Positions 25,136 to 38,109 are shown, counted from the stretch's first letter. The stretch is 64,000 nucleotides of DNA from Lates calcarifer (GCF_001640805.2 NC_066837.1:26846789-26910788); one strand, 5' to 3'. Notes: generated from the sequence alone by a model not told the origin. Translations and numbers: made by a program.

Positions 25136-25201
25136 GCTGAGCATCGAACGATGGCTGTCTTCATATTGGCCGTTATCGTCAATAGCTACAACACAGGACA
25201 G
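25136..25201 (+). CDS. rptor: rptor e8: Raptor solenoid
   Basis: Encodes 22 codons, AEHRTMAVFILAVIVNSYNT then GQ. Phase 0 at both ends. The preceding intron is only 177 bp (24959-25135), the second shortest here. Acceptor TTTCAG, donor GTACGA. A one-repeat helical segment. Confidence 0.98.
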
Positions 25202-25582
25202 GTACGAGTGTGTGTATGGACATTTTGGGTGTGTGTGTATCTCCACATTGCTGTCTGTTTGCTTGCCAGAAGCCCAAAGGGAGAACGTAAAAAATTATTC
25301 ATTTACTTCCCTCACCAGAACCACAGTGGGTTCTTTCGGGGCCAGCCGTCACTTTGAGAGATGACTCTATCGCCTATTGTGTATTTCTGGGAGATATTGG
25401 TTATGTGACATTTTTGTCACCAACAGTCCCCTGTATAATCTCCGTCTTCGTCCCAGCCACCTCCATGGTGACACTTTATCACCACAAGTGTCACTTCGGT
25501 CTGCTCCTGGCCTCCGGTGTTCAATCCCAGAAGCCTTTTGTGTCTGACGCTGATCAAACGTCCAAGGGTGCGATGTTGGGAT

Positions 25583-25586
25583 GACA

Positions 25587-25619
<33 letters not shown>
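25583..25619. repeat. (CA)n microsatellite
   Basis: CA dinucleotide repeat with one CAT interruption. Confidence 0.95.
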
Positions 25620-26562
25620 CTACCTACCTCTTGACACACTATTCCACAGAGAAATATTCCTCATCACTCCCTTTCGCTTCTAGTCTCCTGCTCTCTGCAG
25701 TTATTTTTCCATCTTGTTGTGAATGTTATTTGACTCATTCATTTCTTTCTTCACTACCTTACGGTACTTCTCTCTCTTGACATTATATAAATTTAACAAA
25801 TCAGAAAAGCTATATGTGCTCTCAAGCTCAGAAACACCCATTCTTCTTCCATACCACTGTGTACTTAATGCTTCTACCTCTCTCACAGGCCTGTGAATAA
25901 TAGATGATAGCCAACATTACAGAGAGAGGCTCTGCCTGCTCCACATCTCCATTATTTATCCCTCTTACTTTCAACAACAGTGCTCATTACTGCGGTATCG
26001 CTGTTGCAAACATGTCACCGTACACTGCCGTTTTAATATCCCGGCTCTCAGGGTTCAGCTGGGAGCTGCGATCAGAGCCGAGGGAACGACGCAAGAGCGA
26101 TCTAAAGCCCAGAGACAGCACATGTGTCGCTACTGATAAAAGATTTGTTGTCAGGGCATCTCAGTCTGCAAGAGACAAAACACACTAACAGTGTCCATGT
26201 TTTGTGGTTACTAGGTGTTGCTTTAAAGGCTTTTTATGTTCACAAGGAACTTCTGAAGATCATCAGAGTACTGAGCACTGATGCACATAACCATTGTGTC
26301 AGTGTCACACAGGAATGACACATTTGTTAACATTTTCAATAATGTGAATTCCCCACAAGCTGTTAGAGGTATTTTCTAAGAAACATCTATGCAAGAAGCA
26401 TCAACTATAACTTAACTGTATGCCTCTCTTTCCTGCTATGCTTTTTAAGTTTCAGTTTTATCTAGTTGTCTTTTAATGTGAAACATATGTAGGAGGTGTT
26501 CAATTTTTGGTGGTGACTTCGACATGACTGTTGTGCTGATGGTAATTGTGCTGTTGAAATAT

Positions 26563-26745
26563 ACATTCAATGGCCACTTTATTCAGTGCACTTGTAAAAT
26601 TGAATGCAGTCTGATACAATAGTTAAGCCCTAAATTCTGCCTTTTGAAGGGGTTTTAATTTAACTGTATGTTCATTATTGAGGCTGCAGTGGTGTTGTTC
26701 TGGACTGCATTATGGTAAGGTTCTGTTATTTTTTCCACCCCAGTT
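26563..26745. repeat. interspersed repeat fragment (GGCCACTTTATT family)
   Basis: ATTCAATGGCCACTTTATTC, then TTAAGCCCTAAATTCTGCC and GAGGCTGCAGTGGTGTTGTT, are landmarks I associate with a repeat scattered through fish genomes. No ORF remains. Class uncertain, probably a DNA transposon derivative. Confidence 0.45.
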
Positions 26746-27560
26746 GCATCACTTAATTTTTGTGATGCCGGACAAACACATTTCCTTGCTCACACAAAGT
26801 ACGTTTATCCATTACGTCCAAGTGACGCACCATATTTGTGTCACTTCATGATATGAATAAACACAAAGGCAACTGAAAACAAGAGAGGAGAGTACTTGTT
26901 AATGCTCTGCACAAAACAAATCAATAAAAAGGAAAGTTTTTAAAGGATTTTGAATACAGCATACCAGCTTTTTTTGTACTTTAGACTGACTCAAACCTTG
27001 ATGGACCAATTACCTTTTGTTCACAAAAACTGTTTGAAGGAGGCTGAAGGGGTTCAAAAGAATAAGTCATACTGCTGAAGAGCCTCATAATCTTTTTGTA
27101 CTTCACACAGTGTGAGGTTACAGGTTAGTGGTGATTAACCGGCTAATGAGTTACAAGTCTGCTTCCAGTCTGAAGCCTCTGTGCTGCTCCGGAGGGTTAG
27201 ACTGATATATGATGCAGATATTGTCCTTTTATTAAATACTGAACACCGGCAGGTCACTGCTGACTATAATTTGTCCAGGTCTACTGTCTGAGTCTAGTGT
27301 CTACTCTACATAGACAATAGAATAAAGTCTGTCAGTAGTTGTAAAAGTTAGTGACTCAAGGGAAATTATGTAACACAAATGACCTTTTCACTGTTATTAC
27401 TTCATAACTTACAGTCCTTAACTTACATTTCCTGAATGGTTTCCACAGGTATCCCTCCTTTTTAAAAGCTTAAGGTACAAAGGGTAGATCTGAACAACTG
27501 AACATCTCTGCTTTACTCCTCCTCATTTCTCCTTCTCTCACTCTCTTCTGCGCCAACCAG

Positions 27561-27752
27561 GAGGCGTGTCTGCAGGGCAACCTAATAGCCAACTGCTTGG
27601 AGCAGCTGTCAGACCCCCACCCCTTGCTCCGCCAGTGGGTGGCCATTTGCCTGGGCCGAATCTGGCAGAACTTCGACCCAGCGCGCTGGTGCGGAGTCCG
27701 AGACAGCGCCCACGAGAAGCTCTACACCCTGTTGTCAGATCCCATCCCTGAG
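27561..27752 (+). CDS. rptor: rptor e9: Raptor HEAT repeats
   Basis: Encodes 64 whole codons, EACLQGNLIANCLEQLSDPH, then PLLRQWVAICLGRIWQNFDP and ARWCGVRDSAHEKLYTLLSD PIPE. It is the longest coding exon here (192 bp) and carries HEAT-type helices (LRQWVAICLGRIW). Acceptor AACCAG, donor GTGAGG, phase 0 at both ends. In the family this region supports the mTOR-facing solenoid. Confidence 0.98.
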
Positions 27753-29254
27753 GTGAGGGGTTAATATCAATATCTGATACATAGACAAGTAAGCAGGATG
27801 TTTCAGTCAAGTTCTGCCAAAGTGCAAATTAAGAAACCATAATATCTTGTTTTACAAAAGCTCACAAATGAAAAGAAGATTGCATGGTTGTCACACTATC
27901 ACAAACATCTGTTAGGAGAAAAGTAGATTGCTTTCAGACAAAGCATATTTTTTTATTTTCTTTAATTGGTTCAAGACTTCACTACACTTCACTTGTATTA
28001 ACCTTCATTAGTTTTTAACCAGTAGGATTTTTATGATACTTTCAAGAAATGTTACCAGAACATTGTAGCTCGGCCCATTGGCAATTGTTTTTTGTTTTTT
28101 TATGATACAAAATTTTGCCTTGATTATACAATATTTTGCTTATTTGTAACCAAACATTTTCAAAAGAAAATGACATCTGCACCAAAACTAAGGACGTGAG
28201 TGCAACTGCATAAAGTGTCTTAAAGCCTGATATCAGTTTTTGAGATATTAAAAATGTTTTGATTATTTTTCTATGAAAGATAATATCAGCTCTGTTTTTA
28301 CAGAACATGTGTGACCACAAGTGTCCCACTCTCATCCAAGCTAAAAACAGAAACAAGACAAGTTTTCTTAGAATAAGATGAAAAGAAAAAAGAAAACAAT
28401 TCTGAAAGAAAGTACAAAAGCATAACTCCTGCATGCTCCTCAATGTCCTCAGTGAGCTTCCACCTCATCCTTTCATTTTTTTGTTTTATTTTATTGGCAG
28501 TTTTCTTGTTTCATAGTCTTCATAGTAGTCTCTGTTAACTGCCATTATCAGATTAGATTTCTGTTCAGTCAAGATGCATATTTTATAAAGCTGCAGTTTT
28601 TATATTTGTCATTAACAGTTATAAGATGTAGAGTGATAAGTCTAAATTGAGAGCTGTAGGTCTTAACCAATACACACACCTCTCACTGAACAACACAACA
28701 CAGACCAAAAATACACTAAAATCACTGACATAATATGTAGAACTCCTCTGGTATACACACAGACTAACTACAGCCATTTTTGTGGGAGAGAAAATACACA
28801 CACATCCACACACACAGAGCAGACCCAAACAGCCTGGGCTAGCTGTGTTAAAGCATGATGGTCAACATCTGACTGGGTCGTGTGCGGAGCAGAGGGACAG
28901 CGAGACAGAGTGTGCCCTGAAGTTCACCCAGGCGCTTGGTGCCCCTGCTCATACTCACCACACACATTTGCATTCATTCACACACACATGCACACACAAG
29001 GAACATCTGTCTCTATCAGAAACTTCATCCTTCCCTCGGACGGACAGATGCTTTGGCCTTAGGGTTAGAACTGAGGTCTGTAGACACATCTGTCTGAGCC
29101 CACACACACACACACACACACTTGTATCTTCAGCTGCATTTCCAGGTGGTTAAGGTTACAGGAGACTCAGACTGACTGATCATAACAGCACATTTACAGA
29201 TAAATGACTGCAATTTAAAGTTGTCCTCGAGTGTTAGATTGAGATAATGTAGTA

Positions 29255-29256
<2 letters not shown>

Positions 29257-29309
<53 letters not shown>

Positions 29310-29331
29310 GTGGTGCGCGCGTGTGCGTGCG
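29257..29331. repeat. (GT)n tract ending in GTGCGCGCGTG
   Basis: A GT repeat of about 50 bp passes into GC-rich alternating purine-pyrimidine sequence. Likely length-variable and Z-DNA-prone. Confidence 0.95.
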
Positions 29332-29512
29332 TTCTCCTCATGAGCCTTTTGGAGATGAGTGAGGAAAGTGATGAGTAGTTCAGGGGACAGAATGTGAAAG
29401 AGTAGCAGAGATCAGCGACTAAGCAGAGAGTTTAATTAAGTTTAAGCAGAAGTCTGAGGGGACTGAACCAGGATGACACTGTCATTTAGCCACAGCTTGT
29501 AACTCACTATAG

Positions 29513-29514
<2 letters not shown>

Positions 29515-29543
<29 letters not shown>
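29515..29543. repeat. (CA)n microsatellite
   Basis: Pure CA dinucleotide run. Confidence 0.95.
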
Positions 29544-30905
29544 TGAATGATTTTGTTAACATTCTGTGGGTGAAAACCGGGATATGCATCTGTATATTGC
29601 TAATGCTCCTTTGTGCAAAGTGTGACAGTTTTCCTGTTTATTCTGTCTGTAATGTATTTATTGTTGTAACAGTGTTGATGCTGCCCTCTTTGCCAGGGGT
29701 TTTAAAATGTGATTTTAATCTAAATGATAGTTTTTATTTTCTGCCTACTCTGACTAGTTTAACAATGTAACAAAATAGATTTTTCTGTAAATATTGACGT
29801 TGGCTAGGTCAGTAGTGACAAAACGTTGAACTTTATAGTATTCAGAGCTCATAAAATGGCCCTCACAAAATATACTTGAGTATTCTTACAGTAAATGTTC
29901 AGTTATGTTCAGATTTTGTTGGTACTGTGGACACATTTCCATCCACGTTTTCATGCACACATTCTATTTGCATATGTGGGGAAAAAACTATAACAGTGAA
30001 ATGGTGCAGAAAAAGCAGTACTTTCTTGTACCATTTCTTTAGACAAGTATTCGGGTCCTTGTGTTGGGCACAGTGCTGTAGTGGGTGTGCATGAGTGACT
30101 GTTTTATTGGACTGTACAGGTGTTTATGGAATTCTGGCTCTGATATAAAGACGTAAAAATGCCTGAGTGACGAATGCAGATGAAGATGTTTTCCAGTTTT
30201 ACATTCTAATTAGCCTTCAAGTCACAGTCCTTTCTTTTATTCTGGGTTTTAGAAAGAAAAACAATATGTTCATCTGAAATGTCGCAGCTTATCCTTTTAA
30301 TTAGAGCAAAACAAACTATATGAAAGCAGCTGTGTGCTGAAGCGTCATTAAAGCTGCAACACAACAGTAAGTAGCGGTGATGATGCATCCTGATGCCTGC
30401 AAAAAATGTTCTCTGTTCCCTCAACAAACAATACCACCAAATATTCATTCTTGTGCTGTAATTTGGTTCGGTTTGTGAATTCAGTCCCTCACGGAAAACT
30501 CCTTCTGCACAGTGGCAAGCGTGGATTAAACATCCAATGAAGCAGGCTGAGAAAGTAATGAGTTATAGTGACAAAAAGCAGCTCAGCTCGGGGCACACGG
30601 CGCTGATAATCTCCTGGGCATTTTATAGTGATACACTGAGAGGAAACTGAATCATAATTATCTCTGAAACTTTCATCCACTGGTCTCACAACAATTTTGA
30701 ATTAAAGTTTGGCAAGCAAATGTTTGGGTTTTAAGGCACAGGGCCAAAGACTGGCTTCTGACAGCTGAAAAAGATGCATTGATCAGACTGAAAAAATATC
30801 CAGCTGTATCAGAAAGTCTTAAACTTTATTTATTTATTTATTTGGACATTATTTTCATACCAAGAGGAGAGTGAGTTGAAAGGGTTTCTGTCTGTGTTGT
30901 TGCAG

Positions 30906-31046
30906 GTGAGGTGTGCGGCTGTCTTTGCTCTAGGGACTTTTGTGGGGAACTCTGCTGAGAGGACAGACCACTCAACCACCATTGATCACAACGTGGCCAT
31001 GATGCTGGCCCAGCTCATCAATGATGGCAGCCCTGTGGTCCGCAAG
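30906..31046 (+). CDS. rptor: rptor e10: Raptor HEAT repeats
   Basis: Encodes 47 codons, VRCAAVFALGTFVGNSAERT, then DHSTTIDHNVAMMLAQLIND and GSPVVRK. Phase 0 at both ends. VRCAAVFALG is a textbook HEAT helix. Acceptor TTGCAG; the donor GTCACT is weak (C at +3, no G at +5). The reading continues correctly into e11. Confidence 0.97.
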
Positions 31047-31558
31047 GTCACTGCAACACCAACACACACAAAACATTTATATTTGATTATAATATTTGTT
31101 GCATGTGATTGTTAGACAAACAAATAAAATGCCATAGGCAAATAGAAACTATGGTTACAGAATATATGACAACAGTGGAAAGGCATGGCCTTTACTTGCT
31201 GTCAATTGAGGACTACTATACTGCAGAACTAATCACCCCCTGTTTTCCAGCTCTATACTCAAAGTACAGACATGAGAGTGACACCAATCTCCTCATTTAA
31301 CCCTTGGCTTCTTTGGGACAAAATAATGCTGGAGGCAAAGTAGTTAAAAGGCTATTTATTTTCATATTGTTTGGCTTTGTCCTTAAATTTCGTCATACTG
31401 GTAAAAGCAAGAACACCAGAGACAGACTAAAAATATATGGATTAGAAGTTTATTGTTCCTTTGTCACTTTATACCTGGGAAAATCCCAGCTGTCTTGAAA
31501 AGCACACACAGGAACTGAATGACAATGTTTTAAAATTCTCTACATGTGTGTTTGACAG
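31047..31558 (+). other. rptor: rptor intron between e10 and e11
   Basis: 512 bp with no recognisable feature. Begins with the weak donor GTCACT. Confidence 0.85.
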
Positions 31559-31679
31559 GAGCTGGTAGTAGCACTGAGTCACCTGGTGGTCCAATATGAA
31601 AGTAACTTCTGCACAGTTGCCCTTCAGTTTATAGAAGAGGAGAAGAACTACACTGTGCCGTCACCAGCCAACACTGCAG
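31559..31679 (+). CDS. rptor: rptor e11: end of solenoid and start of regulatory linker
   Basis: Encodes 40 codons plus one base, ELVVALSHLVVQYESNFCTV, then ALQFIEEEKNYTVPSPANTA. The last helix pair leads into the disordered linker. The Ser-Pro in VPSP aligns with the proline-directed site numbered S696 in human Raptor (known phosphosite). Acceptor GACAG, donor GTATTG. Ends in phase 1. Confidence 0.97.
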
Positions 31680-32450
31680 GTATTGTAGGCACACACACAG
31701 TTGTATTTACAAACTGACTGGATTTTAGAACATGAATGCAAATTAAGGTATCCTAGGGAAGTAGATTAATATCAATTACTAAATGACCTGCTAGTAGTAC
31801 ATAGTGTAAATCTTGGAGGTGTCTTCACAGAGTTCCTGTGACCACAGATCACGTGCCGGGCATTATTAGCCACCAGTTTTCCATCCCACTGACCATAGAA
31901 AGGTGTCCATGTTTACCTGAAATTATCAGATTTTTCACTTATGGTAATTTACTTTTCCTGTAGTTTTTTATAAATCATGACATCAGTCTGGTGAAACAGG
32001 ATAAGACAATGGACTAAAAATCAGGAAAACTCCATTCCAGTAGCGTTTTATACTGAAAGCACCTGTTAAAGGCTTTGGTTTAATCTGTTGTAAAGCAGAT
32101 CCATAGCATCACCAAAGCATGTGAATGAGATGATCTGTGATTGACATCTGTCACATGTAAGATCTACATTTTTATATATTTTGAATAAGGTGGCAAATGG
32201 ACATGATCAACAATCTTAAATTGCATGAGCCCATCCAGTACAGTCTTGTTCCGGTTCAAGTCTCATCAAAAATGAAGTGTCCAGGTCTTGGTCTCGCTGT
32301 GCTTTTAATATATCTATAGACTGGGTATTTAGTTCACTGACAAACTCTTATGTGAATAGTTGTTGCCTCCCTTTAGCAAATCCTCTCTGAGTGTCACTCA
32401 TTCTGGTTTGGGATTATCAAGGTTCTGATCTGATGTGTTTTTGTGACCAG
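31680..32450 (+). other. rptor: rptor intron between e11 and e12
   Basis: 771 bp, AT-rich. Nothing recognisable apart from splice signals. Confidence 0.85.
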
Positions 32451-32591
32451 AGCCTGGTAACCTGACTCCAGTGAGGGACAGCCCAGCCATCCCACGCCTG
32501 CGATCGGTCAACTCTTACACCAACATCCGAGCTGCTACCACTGCCCGCAACCTGAACAAGAGCCTGCAGAACCTCAACCTCAACGAAGAGG
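32451..32591 (+). CDS. rptor: rptor e12: phospho-regulated linker (S722 region)
   Basis: Encodes (E)PGNLTPVRDSPAIPRLRS, then VNSYTNIRAATTARNLNKSL and QNLNLNEE. Starts with two bases and ends with one base of split codons. The LTPVRDSP motif matches the proline-directed T706 region of human Raptor. RLRSVNSY matches the RSK/AMPK cluster S719-S721-S722: the S722 equivalent is kept (32513-32515), but the S721 position is Asn (32510-32512). Donor GTAGGA. Confidence 0.96.
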
Positions 32592-32923
32592 GTAGGAGAG
32601 AGTGCACTATAGTAGGAACGAATAAAGACCAAGAAAGGGATTTGGTCATCTTAGTCAAAGCAATTCAGCTGGTTTTCCTCCACAGCATCAGCTGTGGCCT
32701 GTGGATGTAACAGCTAACTTCTTCATTCTATCATTGCAAATCCTCAGAGCAACTCTGCAAACATTAATAAGACCACAGTGGAGAGGTTGTGACCAGTTTG
32801 TCAAGCAGAGATAGTATTTCAGTTTGTTATGTGTTGATATTAATTCCATTCCAGCTCTCACCTGCACAAGTGAACAGAAAATTATCATCCACTTGTTTCT
32901 GTGACTGTGTCTTATAAATGTCC

Positions 32924-33050
32924 ACCCATCCATCCATTATCTGTGCTGCTTATCCACACAGAAAAAACCCCAGCTCAACTAGGCTTCAAACCCGGAACCT
33001 TCTTGCTGTAAGGTAACAGTGCTAACCACTGAACCACTGTGCCGCTGCTC
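32924..33050 (-). mobile_element. tRNA-headed SINE, minus strand, internally deleted
   Basis: Read on the minus strand it begins with a tRNA-like promoter (A-box-like TGGTTCAGTGGTTAGC, B-box-like GGGTTTGAAGCC). It ends in the GATGGATGG tail also seen in the copy at 41903-42261. The central body present in that copy is missing, leaving about 127 bp. Pol III head assignment is from motif likeness. Confidence 0.65.
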
Positions 33051-35084
33051 CAAATGTGTGTTGTGGAAATATGCCAGAACACACATAGACCATTTATTAC
33101 AACTGGCGTAGTTTGGCCCTTTCCCAAACCAATCCAAATCCACTATCACTTCAGTATGTTGTATCACTCCACATGAAATCACACTCACAGCTGTGGAAGG
33201 CACTTCACATCAGGGGTTGAAGCAGTAATTTGCATCGAAAGCGATTTTGAGTAGTGTAACTTTACCTAAATTAAGGTTTTTGCCAACTGCCGTCTCAGAA
33301 CCTTTTTAAGTGGCTAATGTCTCCTGAGAATTTTTCAGTGACTAATTGCGGTGGTTTCATCATAGGGTTCAAATTGTCCTGGCTTTGATTTGAGCCTGGC
33401 TGAATCCCAGTTTTTTCCTCAGTTTCTTTATCATAGTACTTGAGTGTAATTTCCTATGAAGAAACACACAGGTTTGGTAGATGCTGCACAAACTGTGCCT
33501 CTAATCTTCTTCATACTGGCTTGTTGCTCAGTCTAAAGCGTAGTTCATGGTTTGGGCTTCTCATGGATCCATGCCCAAGTTCATGAGGGTCAGCACAGTC
33601 CCTTGTGCCAAAGTTGGTATGCAGCCCAAAATCTGACAGACTCTCTGCACTACAAGCAAGCCGACTGTAGTAAAGTAAATGTGGTACTTGTCTTCTTCAC
33701 TGTGTGTATATACTCTATGTTTCCCATACTTAGTCTTGTTCTTGTTCTTTGTCTGCCTGGTCACTAGTGGGAACTGGGAGCTGTCCATGGTGCTGAACTA
33801 CAGGCCTGTTATGACATGTTCAAAAAGTTGGAGGGTTTACACTTTGGGACACACTTGCTAGTCTCTACCATGAGCAGAAAATATCCATTACCTTTGATAC
33901 TAATAGATGCCTAACTCACAGAGCTGATGAAGTATATTATGTTGTTTCCCTGTGGATGTATAACAGGTCTAAAATCAATGACTATTCAATTCAAAAATTG
34001 TTAGATAATGAGTGTGAATAGACTCACTCTCAGAGGGTTTTATTGTCCTCTTGCAGTTCCTCAGTGCTGCTTTGGGACAGTCTTTAATATGGCAACACAG
34101 GCAGACTTTTTAGAGCTGGTGTGTAATGTCTTACACACACATCACAAACATTTGTTTACCAGTGCACAACAATTATCTCTGCTTCCCAAACATAGTTGCA
34201 GCTGCAAGGAAGACCGCTGTCACTCTAGAAAACCTTCACCTGTATTGGCATTCTCTTTGAACATATGAACCCATTTAATTTTACCACATCTTGTGTTGGC
34301 ATGGCTAGCTTTAGCTTCAGGGGAAGACATAGGAAAGGTCTTTTTTGTCACAGTAAAGTCTTTCACAAATATTTATGTATTTGTTTATTTGGTAAAATGT
34401 GAAAGAGAACTACCAAACTGTAATGTTCAACAAACAAAACTATTTGTTCCTAAAATGAATCATAACAAATAACCAGAAGCTTAATATTTAGCAAAATAAT
34501 CTTGATTAGTGAGGCCATGATCATGCACCCAAACATCTATGTTCACAGTTTTTGGATCACATGACCTGCTGTCCAAATTAAGCCCTTAACCTCCTGTTTG
34601 TGTCACTTCTCAGTGATTCAGACAGCTAAAGCTAACTGCCCGCCCTCTGTCCACCGCTGCCAGACTGAGTAATGCATAAGCCCTGAGTGGAGCTAAATCA
34701 TTGGCACTTGGTAAAGTGCATAACCTACTGCTGACACCATTTCTAATTCACATTCTCAGTGTTTATTCCAATATGCAATGGTGTTTATCATCAATAAGCA
34801 CAGAGCAGAGTGTATTTCCATTCTCTACCAATCTCCATTTCCACATTTCAGCCTGCAGTCTGTTTAGGGGATGCATGGCGTTTGGGTTTGTATGAGTCCG
34901 AGTAATGTTTGGTGATAAGGAGAGTTACAGCAGGAGATGACTGAGCCTGACAGCTAAAATGAAGTTATGAGCAAGTTTGTGTGTTGGAATGTTGCCTCTA
35001 AGTATAAGGACTGTTTTCACATCTCACATTTTATTTGTTTATGATTTGGCTATTCCCTTTGCTGTTGTCTTTTTACAACAATAA

Positions 35085-35145
35085 TAACTATAATAAAGTT
35101 TATTTATAAAGCCCTTTAACAGCATCTAAAGTGCTTTCTAAACAA
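35085..35145. repeat. interspersed repeat fragment (TTTATTTATAAAGC type)
   Basis: AAAGTTTATTTATAAAGCCC and CTAAAGTGCTTTCTAAAC resemble the core of a repeat commonly seen in fish introns. Short and of uncertain class. Confidence 0.35.
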
Positions 35146-35256
35146 AATAAGAACCTCCTCTTCTGCTTCAACTGATATTACATTTATAGCACTCATCTTT
35201 TTTTTTGCTGATTGGATCTAAGGCTTTTGTATGAATGTGTGTTTTCTTTCATTCAG

Positions 35257-35412
35257 GTGGACCAGCAGCCTTCTCCCCTGGTAACCTGAGCACCAGCAGC
35301 AGCGCCAGCAGCACCCTGGGGAGCCCTGACAATGACGAGTACATCCTGTCCTTCGAGACCATCGACAAAATGCGACGGGTGTCCTCGTATTCTTCACTCA
35401 ACTCCCTCATAG
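35257..35412 (+). CDS. rptor: rptor e13: phospho-regulated linker with AMPK site (S792 region)
   Basis: Encodes (G)GPAAFSPGNLSTSSSASSTL, then GSPDNDEYILSFETIDKM and RRVSSYSSLNSLI plus one base. The serine-rich tract is followed by MRRVSSYSSL. It matches the AMPK/14-3-3 site S792 of human Raptor (equivalent Ser at 35385-35387, preceding Ser at 35382-35384); AMPK phosphorylation here inhibits mTORC1. Acceptor TTCAG, donor GTAACA. The e12-e13 junction is one residue shorter than human as I recall it. Confidence 0.97.
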
Positions 35413-38109
35413 GTAACAGTTTGTCAGTAGTGCTGCATCTCGTCTTGGCCTGTGTGTGTGTTTCATACCAAAATACTCTTTTATTGCTGTTAAATAAGTT
35501 CATGTGTGAAAACTGCGATACACCAAATGAACACTAATTCTGCTTTGCAAGGGCTAGATGTGAAGAACAAATGAAATTTCAAAACAGGATATTTTTTATT
35601 TATTATATCATCATAATATTAAATAAATTGTAATATATTTCACATACAGGGGTTGGTAGCAACATCAGTGATGTAGATGTACCCTTTAGGATCATTACAA
35701 CAAGCTACAGACAGTCGCTGGGACACTGCTGCATGGCCCAACACACAGAAACTGCCATTCCGTGAATGAACACTCCCAAGAGGAGTGCACTTGAGAGAAA
35801 ATGGAGGGAAATAAATGACCAAGAGAATGTGATAGCAGCCGAGAGAGAGACCTCAGGCCACCCCTAGAGAGGGAGAAACCCCTCAAATGACGTAAAGGAC
35901 AGAGAGAAAAGCTCCCAGTCCAAGAATAGAACAAGTGTGAAGAAGGTTTGCAGATGTGTAAAGGACAGCAGAGCGGGGTGGGGGTGGGTTAGACCCTGCG
36001 AGAGCCACCTGAGGCTGTTAAAGTGCTTTTCCTGGTACACACTGAAGTCGAACCCGCTCACTTACCACTGCTCTCTGGTGATTGGCGGGCTCCACCATGT
36101 GTCCTGACAGCCAGTGTGTGCGAGCAGTAAAACCATTAACTCACTTCCAGCCCCACGGGCAAAAGAGAAAGTGAAACTGGGGATTTCCTTTTTCCCTCTT
36201 TTTTAAGGTTGTATTTCAAGCTACAAACCTCTTGTAATCTCCCAGCTGCCCTGACACATCCGAGTTTGTGCTTTTTGCTTGCTTCTTTTTGTTTTGTTTT
36301 GTTTTTGGTTTTTTGTAAATTACTCAAAATGGAAAATCAAGTGGAAACTAAACTCTGGAGAACAGTCAATTTGACTCGGTATGAAAGTCAGTTCAGGTTT
36401 TAGAATGAAATTATCTTTTCAGCGTTTTCTTTGATTTGTTCCTTAAATGAATTCCATTATTTTAGCCGTACCTGACTCAGTCAACCCCTGATCAGCTTCA
36501 TATCGGCCCTCTGAGTAAACAGCCCAATTTCCTCTGCTCTTAGATTTAATTTTTAACACAATCAGCTGTGTCAGTCTGGATGGGATTGCACTCATACACA
36601 TATACACACTTTTCTAAGATGTGTGCACATTTTTGTCTCTCTCACACAGACAAAGTGGTAGCTGATTAACTTGATTAAACATTTTGTGTGTAGTTTTCCC
36701 CCTAGAATAGATACATCAGGTCATCCTCTCTTTTGGGATTTATCAACTAATGTAGAGTTAATCAAACTCAAACTAAAACTAGCTGCTTGAGTAGGATTTT
36801 TATTCTTAGGGCACACATACCATGGGACATCATGGTTTGATGAAAAAAAAAAAAACCAAAACAACAAATAAAAAGCGCTTGCTCTCCTTTCCCTTTTATC
36901 TGACAAATTTAGCATTCGGTCTTCAATTAAACCTTTTTCAAGCTGCTTGTGGGCCCTTAATACTGTCCTGAGGTCCCCATGTAAATAGGTTTAAAGACAT
37001 CTTGTCCCCCTGCCCACTAAGCCATGCCCCCCTGCCTCCCTGCAACTTTATAACTCCTCTCTCACAGAGCGCTGCATGTATAAACATGCAGGGCAGAGCA
37101 GATGAATAGATGTTTGTAGCAATATGCAGGAGCATAAACAAAAGACATATGTACCCGAGTGCAGATGAGTGCTGCATTTGATGTTCTGTTGGCTTTTACG
37201 TTACTGATGTCACTTCCTTTCAGCTATCTAAGTCAGCAGAGACTTAGTTGACACTTTGACTTTTTTTGTTGTTTACTCATTTGCCTCTGTCTATTGTGTG
37301 GTTTGAAGTTGTTTTCATAAGACCCTTGGAGTTTTGTTTTTCATTGCGCCTCAAAAATGTATTAATTTGTTTCTCTCTTTTTGCTATACAACAGCATCTC
37401 AGTTTCATCACATCTGCGTTGCAACACTGCAACCTTACAAAAAGAAATGTTGAGAGGTTAAGTGGCCTGTGTATTATAGTATGAGTAGTTTAGAACAATT
37501 GAAACCATAAATGCAAAATGCAGCTGCTGCTGGACACTGGCCTGGAGGAGACCAGGATAACACTGCCCTGACTCCCACACAGTTGTGTGGGAGTTGCAGA
37601 AGAGATTTATTGATTTACATTTCTTTTATTTGTTTGTCTTCCCTCTTTTACTATAAGTTGCACAAATCCTACTAAACTGTAACAGTCCCACTAACATCTC
37701 TGTGGCTGCAATGGTCATATAGAAAACGTTCTATAAGATGGATAAAAATTGAGGTTCAAAGTTTGTTTTTGATTTTTTCAGTGTTCTCAGAATGATCATT
37801 CTAACATATTGATGTTAAGCAGCTGTAGTGTTTATTACATTCACCTTCTTAGTTTAGCGTGTTAGCATACTTACATTTGTCAATTAGTACTAAATACAAA
37901 GTACAGCTAAGTCTAAGGCAATGTTAGTATTAGTCTTGTAGGTTTGTGTTTATCAAACAAAGTATTGGAAAGTAATATTTTGACCCAGTGAAGGCACAAG
38001 ATGAGAAGTGGTTGATTGTACATACCAGTTGTTTTACCAGACCATCTAGATGTTAAGATATTTCGTAGTTTAATTAACATTTTTGACCCGCTGCTTCTGT
38101 TAGATGAAA

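Larger units (their letters stand above)
25202..27560 (+). other. rptor: rptor intron between e8 and e9
   Basis: 2.4 kb. Holds (CA)n at 25583-25619 and an interspersed-repeat fragment at 26563-26745. No exon or independent gene detected. Confidence 0.85.
27753..30905 (+). other. rptor: rptor intron between e9 and e10
   Basis: 3.2 kb. CA/TG tracts at 28797-28818, 29100-29121, 29257-29331 and 29515-29543. No coding or RNA gene evident; the frame at 28782-29153 is driven by CA repeats. Confidence 0.85.
32592..35256 (+). other. rptor: rptor intron between e12 and e13
   Basis: 2.7 kb. Holds an internally deleted SINE (32924-33050) and a short repeat-like piece near 35085-35145. No other gene. 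Confidence 0.85.

Noticed and set aside
28042..28443. 133-codon minus-strand frame in the e9-e10 intron
   Set aside because: Phe/Leu/Ser-rich product of A-rich intron sequence with no motif or partner exons.
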